Below are positions 53,948 through 64,000 of a stretch of DNA of 64,000 nt, piece by piece. Source of the stretch: Streptomyces sp. HUAS 15-9. GTDB taxonomy: Bacteria > Actinomycetota > Actinomycetes > Streptomycetales > Streptomycetaceae. How positions within the stretch are numbered: the first letter of the stretch is position 1; each line of letters begins with the position of its first letter. A program made the translations under genes and the position numbers. The DNA lies in assembly GCF_025642155.1 (NCBI RefSeq), contig NZ_CP106798.1, positions 4,588,001 through 4,652,000 of the forward strand, given 5' to 3'. Below the pieces are notes generated by a model, which saw only the letters and a program-made list of their open reading frames with translations, did no database searches and was not told the DNA's origin.

Positions 53948-54985
53948 TCACCGGTGTCCGTCCCCGTCCGGGAGTGGGGTGTCCTGTTTGAGGATGCCCG
54001 ACTGGGCTATGAGGTAGCCGAGTTGGGCGCGGCTGCCGCTGCCCAGGGCCTGGGCCAGCTTGGCGATGTGTGCGCGGCAGGTGCGTACGTTCATGCCCAG
54101 TCGGCGGGCGATGGCCTCGTCGACGTGGCCTTCGATGAGCAGCTTGGCGATGGAGTGCTGGATCTCGGTGATGCCGTGGGAGGCGACCTCGTAGGGCCCG
54201 CCCATGCTCAGCGGGACCGCGCGGCTCCACATGAACTCGAAGACCTTGATCAGGTAGCGGACCAGGCCCGGCTGGCGGAGTTCCAGCGCGACCTGCTGGT
54301 CTTCGCGTATGGGGATGAAGGCGACGCTCTCGTCGCAGACGATGAGCCGCTCCACGAGTTCGTCGATCGTGCGGTACTCCGCCTTGCCGTCGGCGAGATG
54401 GGCCGCGTAGGCCAGCTTCTCCGGGCTGTAGCGGGCGGTGTGCTGGTACAGGGTGCGGATCCTGACGCCCCGTTCGATGAGCGGTCTGTCGCGCTCCAGC
54501 CCCCGCAGCACGCTGGCCTCGGAGATCCGGTCGCTCGGCTGGATCGTGAGCACCTCGCTCTGGCACTGCCCGGTGGCGAGGTTGAGGGCCGCGTTGATAC
54601 GGTCACCGCCCTCGAGGATGGTGAGCGCGTCGCTGGTCGCCATCACCTGCGTGCTGAGCGACATGAAAGGCTCGAACACGTCGGCGAGTTCGATCGACAG
54701 ACGCCGGCGCTCGGTTATCTCACGTTCGATCGGGTTGAGCCGGTGTGCCAGGGCGATCGCCGGGGGTACCGGGCGCAGCCAGTCGGCGTCGTCCGGATCC
54801 GGATGGAGCAGGGCGAACTCCATCAGGCAGGGGGCGTCCACGACATCGGCGCGAGCGACGCGTCCCGTGCGCAGGGCGACGGCGTAAAGTCTGCGTCCTT
54901 CCTCGCATAGATCCGTCACCGAGTGGGGATGTGTCGCTTCCGCCCGATTCGTTGCCAAATCTCCACCCCCCAGGGTCCTGAACAT
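53948..54985 (-). CDS. LuxR-type regulator with TrmB-like sensor region (paralogue 2)
   Basis: About 345 residues, same architecture as the gene at 52722: LEFALLHPDPDDADW-type N-terminus, EVLTIQPSDRISEASVLRGL, RIRTLYQHTARYSPEKLAYA, then the helix-turn-helix (LLIEGHVDEAIARRLGMNVR, TCRAHIAKLAQALGSGSRAQ). Start is uncertain: ATG 54985 is used here; a TTG at 54958 has a purine run close by. It is divergent (87 bases apart) from the small membrane peptide gene at 55072 and may control it. Confidence 0.85.
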   Translation of the reverse strand: MFRTLGGGDLATNRAEATHPHSVTDLCEEGRRLYAVALRTGRVARADVVDAPCLMEFALLHPDPDDADWLRPVPPAIALAHRLNPIEREITERRRLSIELADVFEPFMSLSTQVMATSDALTILEGGDRINAALNLATGQCQSEVLTIQPSDRISEASVLRGLERDRPLIERGVRIRTLYQHTARYSPEKLAYAAHLADGKAEYRTIDELVERLIVCDESVAFIPIREDQQVALELRQPGLVRYLIKVFEFMWSRAVPLSMGGPYEVASHGITEIQHSIAKLLIEGHVDEAIARRLGMNVRTCRAHIAKLAQALGSGSRAQLGYLIAQSGILKQDTPLPDGDGHR

Positions 54986-55071
54986 GCAGGAACATGATGC
55001 ACCGATTGTGTGGCCACCACGTGCCCGAATGAGCCATCGTCGTACCTGACGGGGGAAAAGGGGACCTTCAA

Positions 55072-55284
55072 GTGAGGACGAAGCCAAACATGTGGAACAA
55101 AGTGCTTCGCTCGGTACTTGTTGCCGCTCTCTCCGTCATAGCTGTTGCCGGAGTGTGGAGTGGCTACTCCGAGGCGAAGAGTGACGTTCGCGCCAACACC
55201 TCGTGGCCGATTGTCGTGGCGGATGCGGTGACCACGGGTGACACCAATGGGCAGATCTCGATGACCGATGGAGCCGGGAGCTGA
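55072..55284 (+). CDS. Small membrane or secreted peptide, 70 residues
   Basis: A GTG start with GGGGA 8 bases upstream. The product has a basic start, one hydrophobic segment (VLRSVLVAALSVIAVAGVW) and about 40 polar residues (…SYSEAK…, NTSWPIVVADAVTTGDTNGQ). It could be a signal peptide plus short exported peptide or a membrane-anchored peptide. It is divergent from the LuxR paralogue and directly precedes the Rieske-like gene, overlapping its ribosome site. Function unknown. Confidence 0.65.
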   Translation: MRTKPNMWNKVLRSVLVAALSVIAVAGVWSGYSEAKSDVRANTSWPIVVADAVTTGDTNGQISMTDGAGS

Positions 55285-55285
55285 A

Positions 55286-55621
55286 GTGACCACTCCACCC
55301 GACGACCGATCCTTCCGCCGCGAGATGGCCACCGCCTACCGCTCCGGCTGGCACTTCATCGACCTGGTCACCGCCATCCCCCACAGCGGTGACTCGTTGA
55401 TGGTGACCGTCTTCGGAGAGCCGGTCGTCGTCACGCGGGACGAGGACGAGGACGTACGGGCCTACCGATGCCTGCGCAAACCCCGAGGCGCGCCGCAGCC
55501 CGTGCGATGCGCCATCCGGTACGGAATGATCTTTGTGAATCTGGACCAACGGGATCACCGGCTCACCGAGCCGGAGATCCCGGACGTAAGGACCATCTCT
55601 GCCACCCCCCGCAGTGCCTGA
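55286..55621 (+). CDS. Rieske-like domain protein lacking the histidine ligands
   Basis: A 111-residue protein; I use the GTG at 55286 with GGGAGCTGAA upstream, 1 base after the preceding stop. The sequence follows the N-terminal Rieske region of ring-hydroxylating oxygenases (SGWHFIDLVTAIPHSGDSLM, VTVFGEPVVVTRDEDEDVRA). Where CxH and CxxH ligands are expected it has C-L-R and C-A-I-R within YRCLRKPRGAPQPVRCAIRY. The loop between them is very short. It therefore cannot bind a normal [2Fe-2S] Rieske cluster. It may be a degenerate oxygenase fragment or a domain reused for binding. Confidence 0.6.
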   Translation: MTTPPDDRSFRREMATAYRSGWHFIDLVTAIPHSGDSLMVTVFGEPVVVTRDEDEDVRAYRCLRKPRGAPQPVRCAIRYGMIFVNLDQRDHRLTEPEIPDVRTISATPRSA

Positions 55622-55664
55622 CGCGATTCCCCCGTCGTAAAAGATCGCTCAGGTACTTCCCCCC

Positions 55665-55705
55665 GCAGCGGCGTCACCGTGACCTGAACACGGTGACGCC
55701 GCTGC
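55665..55705. terminator. Bidirectional terminator between the Rieske-like and PPOX genes
   Basis: A perfect 17-bp stem (GCAGCGGCGTCACCGTG / CACGGTGACGCCGCTGC) with a 7-base loop, lying between two convergent genes. Confidence 0.9.
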
Positions 55706-55766
55706 AGTTTGTGGCGACATTTCAGGGTATGGGCGCGCTTCCACAGTGACCGAAACCCGCCGTGTG

Positions 55767-56180
55767 TCAGCCCCGCCCCAGCGCCCGCTCCACCTCGATC
55801 TCGATGAGCACCCGGTCCGGGTTCGGCGAGGGCGTTCTCTCGTAGCGCTCGGCATAGCGCCGCTCCGCCTCCGCGATCAGTTCCGGGTCGGTGCGCACGA
55901 AGGCCCGCCCCTCCAGCGTCGCCCAGCGGCGGCCGTCCACCTGGCAGACGGCGACCCGCGCGCCGAGGGGATCGGCCGCGAGGACATGGGTCACCTTGGT
56001 GCTCGTCCGGTTCGTCAGCACCCGAGCCAGTCCCGCCCCGGGGTCGTATGTCACTCCGACGGGGACGACGTGCGGGCTGCCGTCCGGGCGGAGCGTCGTC
56101 AGTGTGCACAGATGGCGCTCGTGCCAGAAGGCGAGGTACGACGCGTCAGGGGCGACCGGGTCCACGGAGTAGGTACTCAT
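55767..56180 (-). CDS. PPOX-class (FMN/F420-dependent) oxidoreductase-like protein
   Basis: A 137-residue split-barrel protein of the pyridoxamine 5'-phosphate oxidase superfamily: [20 protein letters not shown] and [20 protein letters not shown], a [20 protein letters not shown] block and [18 protein letters not shown]. This set resembles F420-binding FDOR-B enzymes of actinobacteria. The substrate is unknown. It is divergent from clpB across the HAIR site. Confidence 0.85.
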   Translation of the reverse strand: MSTYSVDPVAPDASYLAFWHERHLCTLTTLRPDGSPHVVPVGVTYDPGAGLARVLTNRTSTKVTHVLAADPLGARVAVCQVDGRRWATLEGRAFVRTDPELIAEAERRYAERYERTPSPNPDRVLIEIEVERALGRG

Positions 56181-56218
56181 GGCCCGGAAGCTAGCCCCCG
56201 AAGTCCTCCCGGACCCAC

Positions 56219-56239
56219 CTTGAGTGGAATAGACTCAAC
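56219..56239. promoter_or_regulatory. HAIR HspR operator upstream of clpB
   Basis: CTTGAGT-GGAATAG-ACTCAAC, one base from the consensus. It lies 82 bases before the clpB start, so clpB is a member of the HspR regulon with the dnaK operon. Confidence 0.92.
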
Positions 56240-56321
56240 TTTGTGTACGTTGGTTAAGTCAGCACTGGGAGACACCGGGAGACATGGCCGACGAGCCGAC
56301 GCCGAGGAGGAGAACGCGAAC

Positions 56322-58919
<2,598 letters not shown>

Positions 58920-59032
58920 CGGCAGACGGACGCAGCCGCTCGCCCCGGACCACCGGGACGGGCGGCCGCGTGCGACGGACGGCTCCGAAGCCCCTCGTCA
59001 GGACCTTGGTGGGACCAGCGGGATCAGCGGGA

Positions 59033-59158
59033 TCAGTAGGACTCGGCGGTCCGGAACAGGACATACACCTCCCAGAAGATCCACAGGGAGAACGCCAGAC
59101 AGCCCAGCCACATGGCCCACAACACCCACCGCACCGGTCTTGGTATGCGCACGCCCAC
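59033..59158 (-). CDS. Small membrane protein, 41 residues
   Basis: A short frame from a GTG at 59158: a basic start (VGVRIPRPVRW), one or two membrane-spanning aromatic helices (VLWAMWLGCLAFSLWIFWEV) and YVLFRTAESY at the end. High Trp/Leu content and the basic start suggest an inner-membrane protein with its N-terminus inside. The ribosome site is weak (GGGG 11 bases upstream). It is convergent with clpB. Function unknown. Confidence 0.55.
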   Translation of the reverse strand: MGVRIPRPVRWVLWAMWLGCLAFSLWIFWEVYVLFRTAESY

Positions 59159-59276
59159 ATCATCGCCCCGACCGGACGGATCATGTCAGCCGAGGGCTGA
59201 CAGGCCCCGTCGGGGCTTGCCACCCCCCTCCCCGGATGAGGGAGGATGGCGGAATCCGCATGAAGGGAAATTCACG

Positions 59277-59807
59277 GTGACCATCGACCCGTCCTCGATT
59301 CCGAACTTCGGGGGCCAGCCCGAGCCGCAGCCCCAAGGACCGGCGGGCCCCGTCGTCCCGGATCAGGACCTCGTGAAGCAGCTCCTCGACCAGATGGAGC
59401 TCAAGTACGTCGTCGACGACGAGGGTGACCTCGCGGCGCCGTGGGAGCAGTTCCGTACGTACTTCATGTTCCGTGGGGAGGCCGAACAGGCGGTCTTCTC
59501 GGTGCGCACGTTCTACGACCGCCCCCACAAGATCGACGAGAAGCCCGAGCTGCTGGAGTCCATCGACGACTGGAACCGGCGGACCCTGTGGCCCAAGGTG
59601 TACAGCCACACCCACGACGACGGCACCGTCCGCCTCATCGGTGAGGCGCAGATGCTGATCGGCACCGGCGTCGACCTCAACCACTTCGTCTCCTCCACGG
59701 TCAGCTGGGTGCGGGCCGCGATCGAGTTCGACAAGTGGCTGGTCGAGCAGCTCGGCCTCGAGGAGGAGGTCAACGAGGCCGAGGAGCCCGGGGACGACGA
59801 GGAGTAA
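59277..59807 (+). CDS. YbjN-domain protein
   Basis: A 176-residue acidic soluble protein from a GTG with GAAGGGAAA upstream. After a Pro/Gln-rich N-terminus (about 28 residues) the YbjN fold follows: VKQLLDQMELKYVVDDEGDL, FRTYFMFRGEAEQAVFSVRT, ESIDDWNRRTLWPKVYSHTH, VDLNHFVSSTVSWVRAAIEF. This fold is related to type III secretion chaperones; the bacterial role is not settled. The C-terminus is very acidic. Confidence 0.85.
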   Translation: MTIDPSSIPNFGGQPEPQPQGPAGPVVPDQDLVKQLLDQMELKYVVDDEGDLAAPWEQFRTYFMFRGEAEQAVFSVRTFYDRPHKIDEKPELLESIDDWNRRTLWPKVYSHTHDDGTVRLIGEAQMLIGTGVDLNHFVSSTVSWVRAAIEFDKWLVEQLGLEEEVNEAEEPGDDEE

Positions 59808-59826
59808 TACCCTCGGCTCCGCGGAG

Positions 59827-61047
59827 CTACAGCGGGGTGTGGGCGATCACGACCAGATACGCCCCGTACACGAAGGAGAGCCCGGCCAGGGCGCAGACCA
59901 CCACGGTCGCGTGCCAGGGCCGGGCTCTCGCCGTCCGCACCAGTGCGCGGGCCAGCGGCAGCAGCAGCGGGAAGGCGGGCAGCAGGAAGCGCGGCTTGGA
60001 CTCGAAGAAGCCGGAGCCGCCGAGCGCGATGAGCAGCAGCACACCGCTGTGGACGACGAGCGGGAGCGGGGCGCGGTCGGCGAGCAGCAGCGCGTACATC
60101 AGCACGGCCACCGCCACGATCACCATGGCCATGGGGAAGACGAAGCGGTTGCCGTGCAGCAGCAGCTGGCGCACGAAGTGCAGCGACCCGTGCCCGAAGT
60201 CGAACCGGGACCCCCACAGCCGCTGCACCTCGAAATAGCCGCCGAGCAGGTTGCCCTTGCGCCGGCCGACCCAGAGCACGTACGCCGTCCACCCCAGCGG
60301 AGCCAGCGCGGCGCCCGTCCACAGGCTGTGGGAAACCCGGCCGGTGCGCCGGCAGGTCCGGTACGCCTCGCAGAGGGCCGCGGCCAGGACGGCGGCGGCG
60401 ACCGCGAAACCGTTGGGCCGGGACAGCCCGGCCAGCGCCGCGAGGCTCCCCGCCCACAGCCAGCTCCCGCTCAGGACCGCGTACAGCGACCAGGCGGCGA
60501 AGGCGGTGAGCACCGGCTCGGTGTACGCCATCGACAGCACGACGGAGTGCGGGAGCAGTGCCCACAGCAGCACCAGTGCCGTGCCCACGGCCCGCCCGTG
60601 CAGCCGCGCCCCGATCGCGTAGATCCCACCGGCGGCGATCCCGGCCGCGGCCCACGACACGATCAGCCCGGCGGCGCCCCCGCTCAGCGGGGTCAGGGCG
60701 GTCATGAACCGCACCAGTGCCGGGTAGAGCGGGAAGAACGCCAGGTCGCTGTGGATGACGGTCGGGTGGAAGTACAGGGTGCGGCCGTAGCCGTGCGCGG
60801 CGATGCCCAGGTACCAGGCCGAGTCCCAGGACCGGCCGAGCAGGGCGAGCGGCTGCTTGCCGGTGGCCCAGGCGGCCACGGCGAGTACGGCCGTTCCGGC
60901 GAGCCGGGCGGCGAGGAACAGCCCGACGGCCACCGCGCTCGCCGCGGCGAGGGACAGCGCGGTGCCCGTGGACAGCCCGGGGCGCGCACGGTGCAGCGTC
61001 TCGGGCTCGGTGGCGGTGGGCGTTGCGACGGTCGTGGCGTGGGTCAC
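59827..61047 (-). CDS. GT-C mannosyltransferase-like membrane protein (PIG-V type)
   Basis: A 406-residue protein with about ten membrane helices. I use the GTG at 61047; CAATGT lies 6 bases upstream, so it may be leaderless. The first extracytoplasmic loop has the WDSAWYLGIAAHGYGR motif (catalytic Asp in the WD pair), and the segment FFPLYPALVRF is typical of PIG-V/GPI-mannosyltransferase-related GT-C enzymes that use polyprenyl-phosphate mannose. A transfer to lipid or wall polysaccharide outside the membrane is likely, by family. Confidence 0.75.
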   Translation of the reverse strand: MTHATTVATPTATEPETLHRARPGLSTGTALSLAAASAVAVGLFLAARLAGTAVLAVAAWATGKQPLALLGRSWDSAWYLGIAAHGYGRTLYFHPTVIHSDLAFFPLYPALVRFMTALTPLSGGAAGLIVSWAAAGIAAGGIYAIGARLHGRAVGTALVLLWALLPHSVVLSMAYTEPVLTAFAAWSLYAVLSGSWLWAGSLAALAGLSRPNGFAVAAAVLAAALCEAYRTCRRTGRVSHSLWTGAALAPLGWTAYVLWVGRRKGNLLGGYFEVQRLWGSRFDFGHGSLHFVRQLLLHGNRFVFPMAMVIVAVAVLMYALLLADRAPLPLVVHSGVLLLIALGGSGFFESKPRFLLPAFPLLLPLARALVRTARARPWHATVVVCALAGLSFVYGAYLVVIAHTPL

Positions 61048-61235
61048 ACCCGCACATTGCAGGAGGAAACGGGCTGTCGCGAGCGTTGGGCGGCCGTGCG
61101 GGTGTGATTTCGCGGCGCTCGGCGTGGCTGCGTGACAAGGGGCGGCGTGTCCATCGTGCCCGCACGGCCGCGGTTCGGCGAAGATCGACGATGACCGGCA
61201 CACCGACCGACACATCGACCGACCAAGGGGGAAGA

Positions 61236-61550
61236 GTGTTCACCAAGAAGGAAACGCACTTCGTCGTACTGAACGATCTGGACGAGGCGCGTGCCGCGAT
61301 CCAGCGGGCACTGAACGACGCCATCGGCAGCGACACGGCAGCCGGCCTGCGGCAGGCCCTGGACATAGTGGACGGGATCGGCGACGGCAGGGACCCGCGC
61401 GTGCGCTGGGCCGCCCAGGTGCTCGCCGAGGCCGAGCTGGACGCCCGGGAACAGGAGATCAAGGCGATCAAGGCCCTGCGCGAGGCCCTGCCGGGACTGG
61501 GCCTCGCCGCGGCCGTGGACCTGATCAGGCAGACCCAGGCCGCGACCTGA
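61236..61550 (+). CDS. Hypothetical protein, 104 residues, helical
   Basis: I take the GTG at 61236, just behind AAGGGGGAAGA; an ATG at 61191 would add 15 residues without a clear ribosome site. The protein is helical and charged: THFVVLNDLDEARAAIQRAL, DTAAGLRQALDIVDGIGDGR, WAAQVLAEAELDAREQEIKA, ALPGLGLAAAVDLIRQTQAA. I do not recognise the family. It may be a small binding protein. Convergent with a minus-strand DUF3515 gene. Confidence 0.65.
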   Translation: MFTKKETHFVVLNDLDEARAAIQRALNDAIGSDTAAGLRQALDIVDGIGDGRDPRVRWAAQVLAEAELDAREQEIKAIKALREALPGLGLAAAVDLIRQTQAAT

Positions 61551-61624
61551 GTCAGTAGGCGACCGGACTCGTCGTCGGGGTACGACCGGGGCGGGGCCGT
61601 GGCTGTCGTCCCCGTCGGTGTGAT

Positions 61625-62107
61625 TCAGTTCCCCTGGGAGTCGAGGCACTTGCGGTGCTTGGGCAGTACCGAAGCCGCCTTCGTCAGTTCGACCAGTGCC
61701 GCGTCCGACGGTGCGCCGCGCTGAACCGTCACCTCCAGGCCGGGGGAGCGTCCGTAGGTGACGAGCAGGTCGTGGTCGTCGCCGCCCTGCCGGTAGTGCC
61801 ATACCCAGTCGACGCCGTTCACGGTCGCGCACGGGTCCGGTGTCTTGGGGGGCATCGGGATCCCGCACCGGGCGACGATCTTCCCGTCGCCCCACACCGT
61901 GACTCCGGCCGTACCCGAGTGGCCGCGCTCCAGTCCGGCGATCTTGTCGGGCAGCTTCCCGGCCGCGGCCCGACAGGCCGCGTCACGGGCGTGCGGGGCC
62001 GCCTCGGGGCCGCTCTCGCCGCCCGTGACGGCCATGTACGCGCCCAGCACGGCCAGCGTCGCGGCGCAGGGCAACAGGACCCGGTTACGCACAGATCGGT
62101 TCACCAC
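61625..62107 (-). CDS. DUF3515-family membrane-anchored protein
   Basis: A 160-residue protein with one N-terminal membrane helix (VLLPCAATLAVLGAYMAVTG). The outer part has the DUF3515 pattern: AACRAAAGKLPDKIAGLERG, VTVWGDGKIVARCGIPMPPK, DPCATVNGVDWVWHYRQGGD, LEVTVQRGAPSDAALVELTK. Cys residues are conserved for disulfides. DUF3515 proteins are found throughout actinobacteria, often near D-Ala-D-Ala ligase genes, but the function is unknown. Confidence 0.82.
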   Translation of the reverse strand: MVNRSVRNRVLLPCAATLAVLGAYMAVTGGESGPEAAPHARDAACRAAAGKLPDKIAGLERGHSGTAGVTVWGDGKIVARCGIPMPPKTPDPCATVNGVDWVWHYRQGGDDHDLLVTYGRSPGLEVTVQRGAPSDAALVELTKAASVLPKHRKCLDSQGN

Positions 62108-62207
62108 GTGATGAACCGTAAGGCAGCCGCCGAACCGTCAACTCACCGGGGCGCGAAGCCGCCAGGCCCGGAAGGGAGTCGAGACCGGCTTGCCCTACTC
62201 ACGTCCC

Positions 62208-62768
62208 ATGACGATCAAACGGACCGGCTGGGCGGCCGCATGCGCAGCGGCCCTCGTCTCCGGCTGCACCAGCGCCCACTCCTCCACCAACGACGCAACG
62301 GTGAAGGACGGCGTCAGCAGCTGGCCCGTATCGAGTCGCCAGGCCATGCCCGTACTCCAGGGCGACGGGGCTGATGGCCGTCCGGTACGGCTGGACGCGT
62401 TCAAGGGGAAGGTCGTGGTGCTGAACGCGTGGGCATCCTGGTGCGGGCCCTGCCGTGTCGAATCACCCGGACTGGCCCGGATACAGAAGGCCCTGGGCAA
62501 GCAGGGCCTTCAGGTCGTCGGCCTGGACGGCGGAGACTCGGCGTCCAACGCGCTCTCCTTCATCCGCGACCACGACCTGAACTATCCGACCCTCATGGAC
62601 GAGCACGGCAAGCAGGCGCTGCGCATCCCCCGCGGAACGGTCAGCCAAGTCGGCCTCCCGTACACGGTGTTCCTCGACCGCAAGGGCCGTATCGCCGCCT
62701 CCGTCTCCGGCGGCATCACGGAACAGCAGGTCAGGAAGATCGTCACGCCACTCCTTGCGGACCGATAG
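62208..62768 (+). CDS. TlpA/ResA-type thioredoxin-fold lipoprotein
   Basis: A 186-residue lipoprotein from the ATG at 62208 (a TTG at 62190 is a possible longer start). The lipobox AALVSGC precedes a thioredoxin fold with active-site WCGPC in VVLNAWASWCGPCRVESPGL. It also has the TlpA/AhpC features VVGLDGGDSASNALSFIRDH and cis-Pro in GLPYTVFLDRKG. It probably reduces or exchanges disulfides outside the membrane, as in cytochrome c maturation or oxidative stress defence. Confidence 0.92.
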   Translation: MTIKRTGWAAACAAALVSGCTSAHSSTNDATVKDGVSSWPVSSRQAMPVLQGDGADGRPVRLDAFKGKVVVLNAWASWCGPCRVESPGLARIQKALGKQGLQVVGLDGGDSASNALSFIRDHDLNYPTLMDEHGKQALRIPRGTVSQVGLPYTVFLDRKGRIAASVSGGITEQQVRKIVTPLLADR

Positions 62769-62829
62769 AACGTCCCATCGGTCCGCACGCGTCAGCCGAC
62801 ATTCCTCAAGGGATACGCCTTGGGCTGGT

Positions 62830-64000
62830 TCAAGCCGCCAGGCGTTGCAGACGGTCGGCGGCTTCGTGGAGGACGTCGTCCTTCTTGCAGAAGGCGAAGC
62901 GGACCTGGCTGCGTCCGGCGTCCGGGTCGTCGTAGAACACGGAGTTGGGGATGGCGACGACGCCGCAGCGTTCGGGGAGCGTGCGGCAGAAGGCGAGGGC
63001 GTCCTTCTCGCCGAGGGGGGTGATGTCGGTGGTGATGAAGTACGTGCCCTGGGGCTGGTAGACCTCGAACCCGGCCGCCCGCAGGCCGTCGCCGAGCAGG
63101 TCGCGCTTACGACGGTGGTCGGCACGGAAGGTGTCGAAGTACACGTCCGGCAGGCGCAGCGCTTCGGCGACCGCGTACTGGAAGGGGCCTGCGCTGACGT
63201 ACGTCAGGAACTGCTTGACGGTCCGGACGGCGGTCACGAGTTTCTGGGTACCGGTCACCCAGCCGACCTTCCAGCCCGTGAAGGAGAAGGTCTTGCCCGC
63301 CGAGCCGATCGTGACCGTGCGCTCGCGCATGCCGGGGAAGGACGCGAGGGGCAGGTGCTCGGTGTCGTCGAAGACCAGGTGCTCGTAGACCTCGTCCGTC
63401 ACCACCAGCAGATCCCGCTCCACCGCCAGCTCCGCGATCGCGGTCAGCTCGGCACGGGTGAGGACCGTGCCGGTCGGGTTGTGCGGGGTGTTGATCAGCA
63501 GCAGTCGGGTGCGGTCGGTCACCGCCGCGCGCAGCTCGTCGAGGTCGAGGCGGAAGCTCGCCCCCTGCTCACTCTGCGGGCGCAGGGTGACCGGGACACG
63601 GATGCCGCCCGCCATGGCGATGCTCGCGGCGTAGGAGTCGTAGTACGGCTCGAACGCGATGACCTCGTCACCCGGTTCGAGCAGCGCGAGCAGGGCGGCG
63701 GCGATGGCCTCGGTGGCCCCCGCCGTCACCAGGACCTCGGTGTCGGGGTCGTAGGACAGGCCGTAGCGGCGCAGCTGGTGCGCGGCGATCGCGGTGCGCA
63801 GTTCGGGGATGCCGGGACCGGGTGGGTACTGGTTGCCGCGGCCCTCGCGCAGGGCGCGTACGGCCGCCTCCCGGATCTCTTCGGGTCCGTCCGTGTCGGG
63901 GAAGCCCTGGCCCAGGTTGATCGCCCCGGTCTTCACCGCCAGGGCGGACATCTCGGCGAAGATCGTCGTGCCGAACTCGGCGAGCCGGCGGTTGAGGATC
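62830..64000 (-). CDS. Class I/II PLP aminotransferase (5' end outside window)
   Basis: At least 390 residues; the N-terminus continues beyond position 64000 (the last bases read ILNRRLAEFGTTIFAEM in frame). Motifs: GAINLGQGFPDTDGP, NQYPPGPGIPELR, VTAGATEAIAAALLAL, NTPHNPTGTVL, DEVYEHLVFDD and the PLP lysine region SAGKTFSFTGWKVGW. Closest in look to kynurenine/methionine aminotransferases and actinobacterial N-succinyldiaminopimelate aminotransferase (DapC). The amino donor cannot be told. Convergent with the TlpA gene. Confidence 0.92.
   Translation of the reverse strand, partial: ILNRRLAEFGTTIFAEMSALAVKTGAINLGQGFPDTDGPEEIREAAVRALREGRGNQYPPGPGIPELRTAIAAHQLRRYGLSYDPDTEVLVTAGATEAIAAALLALLEPGDEVIAFEPYYDSYAASIAMAGGIRVPVTLRPQSEQGASFRLDLDELRAAVTDRTRLLLINTPHNPTGTVLTRAELTAIAELAVERDLLVVTDEVYEHLVFDDTEHLPLASFPGMRERTVTIGSAGKTFSFTGWKVGWVTGTQKLVTAVRTVKQFLTYVSAGPFQYAVAEALRLPDVYFDTFRADHRRKRDLLGDGLRAAGFEVYQPQGTYFITTDITPLGEKDALAFCRTLPERCGVVAIPNSVFYDDPDAGRSQVRFAFCKKDDVLHEAADRLQRLAA

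Overview
The window is chromosomal DNA from a Streptomyces or a very close relative. The evidence is very high GC with strongly GC-biased third codon positions, frequent GTG starts, a dnaK-grpE-dnaJ-hspR operon with HAIR operators, a separate clpB with its own HAIR, a chaplin-type domain, a WhiB-like protein, many small secreted or lipid-anchored proteins, and several start codons placed 6-7 bases after a TANNNT box (leaderless layout).

Layout. 1-14.7 kb: an ECF41 sigma factor with its probable target oxidoreductase, a two-gene unit for a secreted DUF11 protein ending in a chaplin domain plus a secreted phosphatase-fold protein, a STAND-like NTPase/TPR protein, a CDP-glycerol-transferase-like gene carrying a 10-bp tandem repeat inside its reading frame, and secreted or lipid-anchored proteins of unknown role. 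14.86-16.30 kb: a complete but dead IS701-family insertion with 17-bp ends and a CTAG target duplication. 16.37-23.12 kb: an intact tRNA-Gly(CCC) at the right edge and two extra copies of its 3' half plus terminator further left, which delimit two nested or tandem integrated segments. The left segment carries an SDR protein and a photolyase. The right one carries a hypothetical protein, an IS5-type remnant, a secreted-protein/lipoprotein pair, a 152-bp palindrome and a truncated tyrosine integrase. 23.4-25.7 kb: dcd, then a strip of truncated genes (phosphoribosyltransferase, regulator C-terminus, IS3 remnant). 26-28.5 kb: a Yip1-type membrane protein and an FG-GAP lipoprotein.

28.5-39.8 kb is the most interesting part: a compact, almost entirely minus-strand siphophage-type tail module. 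In transcription order it has a tail-terminator-like protein, the tail tube, the G/GT assembly chaperone with a probable -1 programmed frameshift, a coiled-coil protein, an unusually short tape measure, a distal tail protein, a 793-residue tip protein, a fibre-like protein, an amidase and an XhlA-like lysis protein. There is no capsid, portal, terminase or integrase. Upstream lies a control block (WhiB-like, zinc-ribbon and helix-turn-helix proteins, facing a divergent XRE regulator) with a perfect LexA-type SOS box between the divergent genes. I read this as a DNA-damage-inducible, headless, non-contractile phage tail particle (F-type tailocin-like) or the closely similar relic of a prophage.

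39.8-46.6 kb: small conserved Streptomyces proteins, a GntR regulator, a 1.3-kb non-coding structure made of two inverted ~140-bp elements around seven and a half copies of a 62-bp repeat, a membrane-bound Fe-S oxidoreductase, and a MraY-like protein that seems to have lost catalytic residues. 46.7-58.9 kb: the HspR heat-shock regulon (dnaK, grpE, dnaJ, hspR; clpB), with an orphan sugar-binding lipoprotein, two paralogous convergent LuxR-type regulators, a small membrane peptide and a Rieske-like protein lacking its histidine ligands in between. 59-64 kb: YbjN-type protein, GT-C mannosyltransferase-like membrane protein, DUF3515 protein, a TlpA-type thioredoxin lipoprotein, and the C-terminal part of a PLP aminotransferase that runs off the window.

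All family assignments come from reading motifs and gene order by eye; no database search was possible.
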